NCBI GenBank assembly: GCA_034359265.1
Contig: CP136890.1
Span: forward strand, 79,571,501-79,635,500
From: Canna indica
Lineage: Eukaryota; Streptophyta; Magnoliopsida; Zingiberales; Cannaceae
DNA length: 64,000 nt
Direction of reading: 5' to 3'
This document shows positions 59,901-64,000 of this stretch, in pieces (position 1 is the first letter of the stretch; each line of letters opens with the position of its first letter). Position numbers and translations under genes: made by a program. The notes under the pieces were generated by a model. The model ran no database searches. It was not told where the DNA came from and was given only the letters and a program-made list of their open reading frames with translations.

Positions 59901-60065
59901 TAAGATTTTTCACAAGATCAATGAATCTCCATGATGTTTTTGCCCACAAGATCAGGAGAGCAAGCTTACAAGGCTACAAGGGCACAGGTCCAAGGAGGCA
60001 CAACTGACCTTAATCTGGGGCTTGTCCTCCCCATAAAAAGGAAAACCTTCCAAAGCTTTCGGATT
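47997..60065 (-). CDS. SWEETIE: SWEETIE-like HEAT-repeat protein (HEATR5 family), 3' part
   Basis: Nine exons in gene order: 60009–60065, 59672–59769, 55941–56007, 55630–55768, 54211–54524, 53985–54131, 53748–53912, 49053–49178 and 47997–48926. All are GT–AG and in phase, giving the last 680 residues. The 5' part lies beyond the right edge. Helical-repeat blocks include [80 protein letters not shown] and [20 protein letters not shown], then [11 protein letters not shown]. The tail is acidic with [11 protein letters not shown], a feature of HEATR5/SWEETIE C-termini, and three NASP-containing repeats. SWEETIE affects sugar and trehalose homeostasis in Arabidopsis; animal and yeast relatives act in clathrin/AP-1 trafficking. 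The acceptor at 53912 is weak. Three copia elements sit in its introns. Confidence 0.88.
50030..50215 (-). mobile_element. Au-like SINE in a SWEETIE-like intron
   Basis: The minus strand reads …catGGGTTCGAGCCacggaaacaacttct… followed by …gactgcatacatcaa…, which matches the order of the plant Au SINE family: a pol III B box, 'GTGGAAACAGCCTCT', then 'GGCTGCGTAC'. It is diverged and abuts the copia B fragment. Confidence 0.65.
50761..50955. repeat. 102 bp in-frame tandem duplication in copia B integrase
   Basis: cagtgtgataatattcacaa at 50761 recurs at 50863 (102 bp, 34 codons). Both units contain gcattgtcagtacgcaaag, coding the LRTDNA block with the second catalytic Asp of integrase, so that motif occurs twice. 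Confidence 0.9.
52640..53384 (-). other. GC-rich leader of copia B
   Basis: The region between the primer site and gag is unusually long (about 750 bp) and GC-rich, with repeated ggcggagtagtag and cgcctggccggcgga motifs. Open frames cross it in several phases but look compositional (Pro/Leu/Ser-rich). Confidence 0.5.
53399..53549 (-). repeat. 5' LTR of copia B
   Basis: Minus strand starts TGTCGAATGAC and ends CTCAACTCAACA. It is followed by TGGTATAGCTTAGG, which equals the tRNA-Met primer site TGGTATCAGAGC with three bases deleted. The matching 3' LTR was not found. Confidence 0.65.
54907..55120 (+). repeat. Member of an intronic repeat family (TTAAATTTGATTGG type)
   Basis: Begins gttaaatttgattggctgac and contains gttaggaaagacttcaatct and aagcccaatacatggatgg. 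Related copies lie near 55410–55520, 56104–56335, 59474–59550, 60430–60560 and 60568–60640, all in introns of the SWEETIE-like gene. Confidence 0.7.
56104..56335 (+). repeat. Fullest copy of the intronic repeat family
   Basis: Shows the longest version: ttaaatttgattggatgacc, cttaagctattaggaaagag, atttatattcttaacactcc, cctcatgtgtcagcgggt, then aagcccaacatgttgatcaa. The order and text recall a widespread plant dispersed repeat, but I could not classify it. Confidence 0.7.
58577..58608. repeat. GATGGATA microsatellite inside copia C reverse transcriptase
   Basis: An 8 bp unit (gatggata) is repeated almost four times exactly where the conserved HQMDVKN codons lie, adding residues to the motif. 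Confidence 0.85.
59222..59344. repeat. CCGGTAT-rich palindromic insert in copia C
   Basis: About 120 bp with repeated ccggtat and ataccgggtatctcgg-type inverted motifs replaces the sequence that should encode RNase H, and ends at the 3' LTR. Probably a small MITE or satellite piece. Confidence 0.65.
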
Positions 60066-60802
60066 CTATGAAGTAATGAAAATTCACTAAAAGCAAAAAC
60101 AACTACTAAATGTTTCTTTTGCGAATACAAATACATGTTTGTTGAATAAATAGAATCACAATTCAGAAGAAAAAAGTAGACATTGGTTGGTGAAGTTCAT
60201 GCCATGGTGATTACAACTGACATGCTTGGGCATCATCAAGAGCCCATTTAGTAACACTAACACATAAATCATAGATATTAGAAGTATGGTTCAAAATGCT
60301 GAAAAATCCAGAGCACAGACTGAGGTAACTGAGGTAACAAAGTTAGGCAATATTATGTTGGATTATTATTTAAGTTGTATCAATGATAATAACTGTTCAG
60401 TAAACAAATGAAAACAATTAAGGCTAAATCTGTTAAATTTGATTGGTGATCAATTTTCCCAAAAGCTCAAGCCTTAAGAAAAGCCCAACCTCTTCATTTA
60501 TAAGTTGTTCTTTTATAATAATTAACACTGGAAGGATTCGGAGTCAGGACCTTGTTCTCTGCCACCATGGAATTTGATTGGACATAAAATGTTGAGAAGA
60601 GACCCAATCTATTCATTTATATTCTTATCAAAATCAATGTCTCTCATATATGATAAGAACACCAAAATCCAAGAAAACAAAATTCATCCAAGCAGAATCT
60701 GAGTATCTCCAACATGTTTTTTTCAAGGGAATATCCAAAACAAATCAAGGTAATGTACAACTATTGTGCCTGTTATCTATGTTTGATAGAGAACATTGTG
60801 AC

Positions 60803-61023
60803 TGTTAGAATATATTCTGCTGTAATTAGGGAATATTGTGTCATAATTAGATAATTAAGTGCTATAATGAGGGAATTGATTGTTAGCTTGATTATAGGGA
60901 TTCATTGTATTTATTGTTTCCTAAATTAAGGTTTCCTAAATGAAGGAACCTAGGTTGTATAAATAGGAGGTCTCTCATTGTGAATAAAAAGAAGATTATC
61001 TTTCTCCTACATATCTTTCTACA
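60803..61023 (+). repeat. 5' LTR of copia D
   Basis: Starts TGTTAGAATATATT, ends TTTCTACA, 221 bp. It contains the TATA box GTATAAATAGG at about 60957–60967, which would place the transcript start near 60990. Confidence 0.85.
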
Positions 61024-61035
61024 TGGTATCAGAGC
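61024..61035 (+). promoter_or_regulatory. Primer-binding site of copia D
   Basis: TGGTATCAGAGC directly follows the LTR and is an exact match to the initiator tRNA-Met primer site. Confidence 0.95.
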
Positions 61036-61336
61036 ATGTCATTCTTCCATTCTTCCGTTGCTTGAAGAGGTAGAAATCACGATTAGAAGGATCGTGTGTC
61101 TTCGCGATCAGGAGAGATCGTGTATCCCCTGCCCGCCAACATTTGTCCTCATCGCCGAGCTCAGGAGGTTGTCCAGTCCCTGATCGGCGGATCTGCAAAT
61201 TCCGGCCGGCGGATTCCGAACGTGTGCCTGATCTTCTTATTGGAGGTTTTGTTCTTTGTTGGTTACTTGCCGGATATTTTAGATCTCGCTCTTGTTGGAA
61301 ATTTGTTTTTTTCCTTTTTGGTCATTAACATTGAAG

Positions 61337-64000
61337 ATGACAGAATTTGGGGTAGAGAATAAATCTTTGGTAGTGACTGATATGATTCCAGTAATGTCAA
61401 GGATTACGGAGCATAAACTTAATGGTTCAAATTATTTTGATTGGAGCAAAACAGTTCGAGTTTATGCCAGGAGCATGGATAAGGATGATCATCTCACCAA
61501 TGAACCTCCTACCGATCATACTAGGCAAACTTGGCTTAGAGATGATGCACGACTGATCTTGCAGATTCGGAACTCTATTAACAGTGAGATAGTAAGTTTG
61601 ATCAATCACTGTGAGTTTGTTAAAGAATTAATGGATTATTTAGAATTTTTGTACTCTGGTAAAGGGAATATTTCTCGTATCTATGAAGTCTGTAAGGCGT
61701 TCTATCGTGCCGAGAAACAGGATAAGTCTCTAACAGCCTACTTTATGGATTTTAAAAGGATTTATGAGGAACTTAATGTTTTGTTGCCTTTTAGTCCTTA
61801 TGTGAGAGTTCAACAGGCCCAACGAGAACAGATGGCTGTTATAAGTTTTCTTGCAGGACTTCCTCCAGAACTTGAGAGTGTTCGGTCTCAAATTCTTTCT
61901 GGATCTGAGATATCATCTTTACAAGATACCTTTTCAAGACTTCTTCGTACAGAATCCTCACAGGTGTCTCAAATTCATACTAGTGCTCTTGTTAGTCGTC
62001 ACAATGGTCGAGGTGGTTATCGAGGAGGAAGGACAGGTTATCGTAACAAAGATGATTCTCGTAGACAAGAGTCAAGCATTGTATGTTATTATTGCCATGA
62101 GCCAGGCCACACAAAATATACATGCAAGAAACTACAAAGTAAGTCTCAGCGTGATCCATCTGCTCATGTTGCGACTTCTTCTGACAAGACTATTCTAGTC
62201 TCTGAAGATGAGTATGCCAAGTTTACCCAGTACCAACAATCATTGAAATCCACTGCTTCTACCACTACTCTTGCTGAGTCAGGTAACTCCAATACATGCC
62301 TTGCTTCGTCATCCTCCAAATGGGTCATTGATTCTGGTGCCACAGATCATATGACAGGTAATCAAAAACTTTGTAACTCTTTTGAACAAAAATCAATTCC
62401 TTCCGGTGTCACAATAGCAAATGGGTCTACATCTTCTGTCCTTGGTTCAGGAACTATTAGTCCCACTTCATCTATTTGTTTGACCGATGTTTTAATTCTA
62501 CCCAACTTTGCCTTCAATTTACTCTCTGTCAGTAAACTTACTCGTGCATTGAATTGTTTTATCTCATTTTATTCCGACATTTGTCTCTTTCAGGATCTTA
62601 TGACGAAGCAGATTATTGGTAAAGGTCATGAGTCCGGAGGTCTCTACTACCTAGATCCAGAGGTGCCACGGTCCATTGCTTGTTCAAGTGTTTCCACCCC
62701 TTTTGAGGTACACTGTCAAGTGGGACATCCTTCTTTGTCTTCCCTAAAGAAATTATATCCTCAGTTCCAGAGCTTGTCTTCGTTAGATTGTGAGTCATGT
62801 CAGTTTGCCAAACACCATCGTCTTCCCTCTTGTCCTAGAGTCAATAAACGGGCTATTACTCCTTTTGAGTTAGTCCATTCTGATGTTTGGGGTCCTTGTC
62901 CAATTATGTCCAAAACTGGTTTCAAGTACTTTGTTACCTTTGTTGATGACTATTCTCGTGTTACTTGGTTATATCTAATGAAAAATCGTTCCGAGTTATT
63001 CTCCCATTTTTGTGCCTTTTGTGCTGAAATAAAGACTCAATTTAATGTTCCTGTACGTACATTAAGAAGTGATAATGCCAAAGAATATGTTTCAGAAAAG
63101 TTTCAGTCCTACATGACTCAGAATGGCATTCTCCACCAAACTTCTTGCGTCGATACACCTTCTCAAAATGGAGTGGCTGAAAGAAAAAATAGACATCTTC
63201 TTGAAGTTGCTCGGACACTTCTCTTCCAAATGAAAGTTCCTAAGGAGTTTTGGGCTGATGCTGTTTCAACAGCTTGTTTCTTAATCAACCGTATGCCCTC
63301 CTCTGTCCTTAATGGTGATATCCCTTATATCGTGCTCTTTCCTTCTAAATCTTTGTTTCCTATTGAACCCAAGATATTTGGTTGTACATGCTTTGTTCGT
63401 GATGTTCGTCCTCAGGTCACTAAATTAGATTCCAAAGCTCTGAAGTGTATTTTTCTTGGCTACTCTCGTCTTCAAAAAGGATACAGATGTTATTCTCCAA
63501 CACTCAATCGTTATCTTGTATCCACTACTGTCACATTTCATGAAAATACTCCTTTCTTTCCTTCATCTTCTACTTATGACAGTCAGGGGGAGGAAGATGA
63601 TCTACTCATTTATACTGTGGCCCAGTGTGTTCCTCTTGGTGCACCTGCTAGACCTCCTATTGTTCATATGTATTCCAGAAGGTCAAAGACTCAGGACTCA
63701 TGCACTTTACCAGCTTCTTCGTCGTCAGATCCAGTGGCAAATAATCATGATCCTAGTCTCGATCTACCCATTGCCCTTCGAAAAGGTAAACGTCAGTGTA
63801 GTTATCCTATTTCATCATTTGTTTCATACGCTCACCTGTCTTCTTCCTCTAGCTCTTTTATTGCTTCCTTAGATTCTATGTCTATTCCTAAAACTGTTAA
63901 AGAAGCCTTGTCTCATCCTGGCTGGCATGCTGCAATGGTAGAGGAAATGATGGCATTAGATGGTAATGGTACTTGGGACTTGGTGAACTTACCTGAAGGG
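61337..64000 (+). CDS. Copia gag-pol polyprotein, open to the window edge
   Basis: The ATG at 61337 opens 888 codons without a stop. Gag (UBN2-type) fills about residues 20–230: KLNGSNYFDWSKTVRVYARS, YEVCKAFYRAEKQDKSLTAY. A CCHC knuckle lies at 250–263 (CYYCHEPGHTKYTC). The protease has an intact DSGA triad at Asp332. The integrase has its zinc-binding region from His459 and a complete catalytic set Asp516, Asp579, Glu615 with 35 residues between the last two, the standard DD35E spacing. The reverse transcriptase begins near residue 860 (WHAAMVEEMMALDGNGTWDL) and is cut by the edge. Everything visible is functional in form. Clade not assigned. Confidence 0.93.
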   Translation, partial: MTEFGVENKSLVVTDMIPVMSRITEHKLNGSNYFDWSKTVRVYARSMDKDDHLTNEPPTDHTRQTWLRDDARLILQIRNSINSEIVSLINHCEFVKELMDYLEFLYSGKGNISRIYEVCKAFYRAEKQDKSLTAYFMDFKRIYEELNVLLPFSPYVRVQQAQREQMAVISFLAGLPPELESVRSQILSGSEISSLQDTFSRLLRTESSQVSQIHTSALVSRHNGRGGYRGGRTGYRNKDDSRRQESSIVCYYCHEPGHTKYTCKKLQSKSQRDPSAHVATSSDKTILVSEDEYAKFTQYQQSLKSTASTTTLAESGNSNTCLASSSSKWVIDSGATDHMTGNQKLCNSFEQKSIPSGVTIANGSTSSVLGSGTISPTSSICLTDVLILPNFAFNLLSVSKLTRALNCFISFYSDICLFQDLMTKQIIGKGHESGGLYYLDPEVPRSIACSSVSTPFEVHCQVGHPSLSSLKKLYPQFQSLSSLDCESCQFAKHHRLPSCPRVNKRAITPFELVHSDVWGPCPIMSKTGFKYFVTFVDDYSRVTWLYLMKNRSELFSHFCAFCAEIKTQFNVPVRTLRSDNAKEYVSEKFQSYMTQNGILHQTSCVDTPSQNGVAERKNRHLLEVARTLLFQMKVPKEFWADAVSTACFLINRMPSSVLNGDIPYIVLFPSKSLFPIEPKIFGCTCFVRDVRPQVTKLDSKALKCIFLGYSRLQKGYRCYSPTLNRYLVSTTVTFHENTPFFPSSSTYDSQGEEDDLLIYTVAQCVPLGAPARPPIVHMYSRRSKTQDSCTLPASSSSDPVANNHDPSLDLPIALRKGKRQCSYPISSFVSYAHLSSSSSSFIASLDSMSIPKTVKEALSHPGWHAAMVEEMMALDGNGTWDLVNLPEG

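Larger units (their letters stand above)
60803..64000 (+). mobile_element. Young Ty1/copia element D, right part cut by the window edge
   Basis: A 5' LTR (60803–61023), a perfect tRNA-Met primer site, and one uninterrupted gag-pol frame to the edge. It lies in an intron of the SWEETIE-like gene, in the opposite orientation to it. The left flanking 5-mer is gtgac (60798–60802); its partner lies outside the window. Confidence 0.92.

Noticed and set aside
61096..61362. Short frames before the copia D polyprotein
   Set aside because: They lie in the untranslated leader between primer site and the gag ATG at 61337 and show no domain.

Overview
This 64 kb window is nuclear DNA of a flowering plant. 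The protein genes are split by short AT-rich GT–AG introns, all five are recognisable plant genes, and the space between and inside them is filled with plant transposable elements. A monocot outside the grasses would fit the GC-rich first exons and the repeat style, but that is only a guess and nothing here identifies the species.

Layout. 0.27–4.9 kb: a complete but dead Ty1/copia element on the minus strand. 6.6–11.0 kb: an IST1-like (ESCRT-III associated) gene on the plus strand, with a LINE fossil in intron 3. 11.96–22.3 kb: a degraded minus-strand LINE whose RNase H region is split by a Mutator-like element with about 370 bp terminal inverted repeats, which itself carries a GRF zinc-finger gene. 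23.0–23.4 kb: a small hAT-type MITE. 23.7–24.3 kb: an intronless NF-YB transcription factor gene (minus). 26.2–31.4 kb: a 15-exon HEAT INTOLERANT 4-like gene (minus). 32–33.9 kb: duplicated segments and a MITE-like block. 34.7–38.9 kb: TRAPPC1/BET5 (minus, 4 exons) with a Tourist-like MITE in intron 2.

39.7–47.3 kb is a gene-free stack of elements: a long-TIR AT-rich element between direct repeats, a palindromic foldback element split by a 3.9 kb solo LTR with a perfect 5 bp target duplication, a small hAT-like MITE, and another foldback element with an 11 bp target repeat. From 48.0 kb to beyond the right edge lies the 3' half of a SWEETIE (HEATR5-type HEAT-repeat) gene on the minus strand. 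Its introns hold three separate copia elements: a 5' fragment (minus), a small decayed element (plus), and a young copy (plus) whose gag-pol frame is open for 888 codons to the window edge.

The five host genes have unrelated housekeeping roles: endosomal sorting, CCAAT-box transcription, heat tolerance/chromatin, ER–Golgi tethering and trans-Golgi/carbohydrate homeostasis. They do not form a pathway or cluster. I found no CRISPR array, no tRNA or rRNA gene and no previously undescribed system. The noteworthy content is the nested transposon architecture. All exon boundaries were derived by hand from splice consensus, reading phase and family resemblance, without transcripts or alignments.
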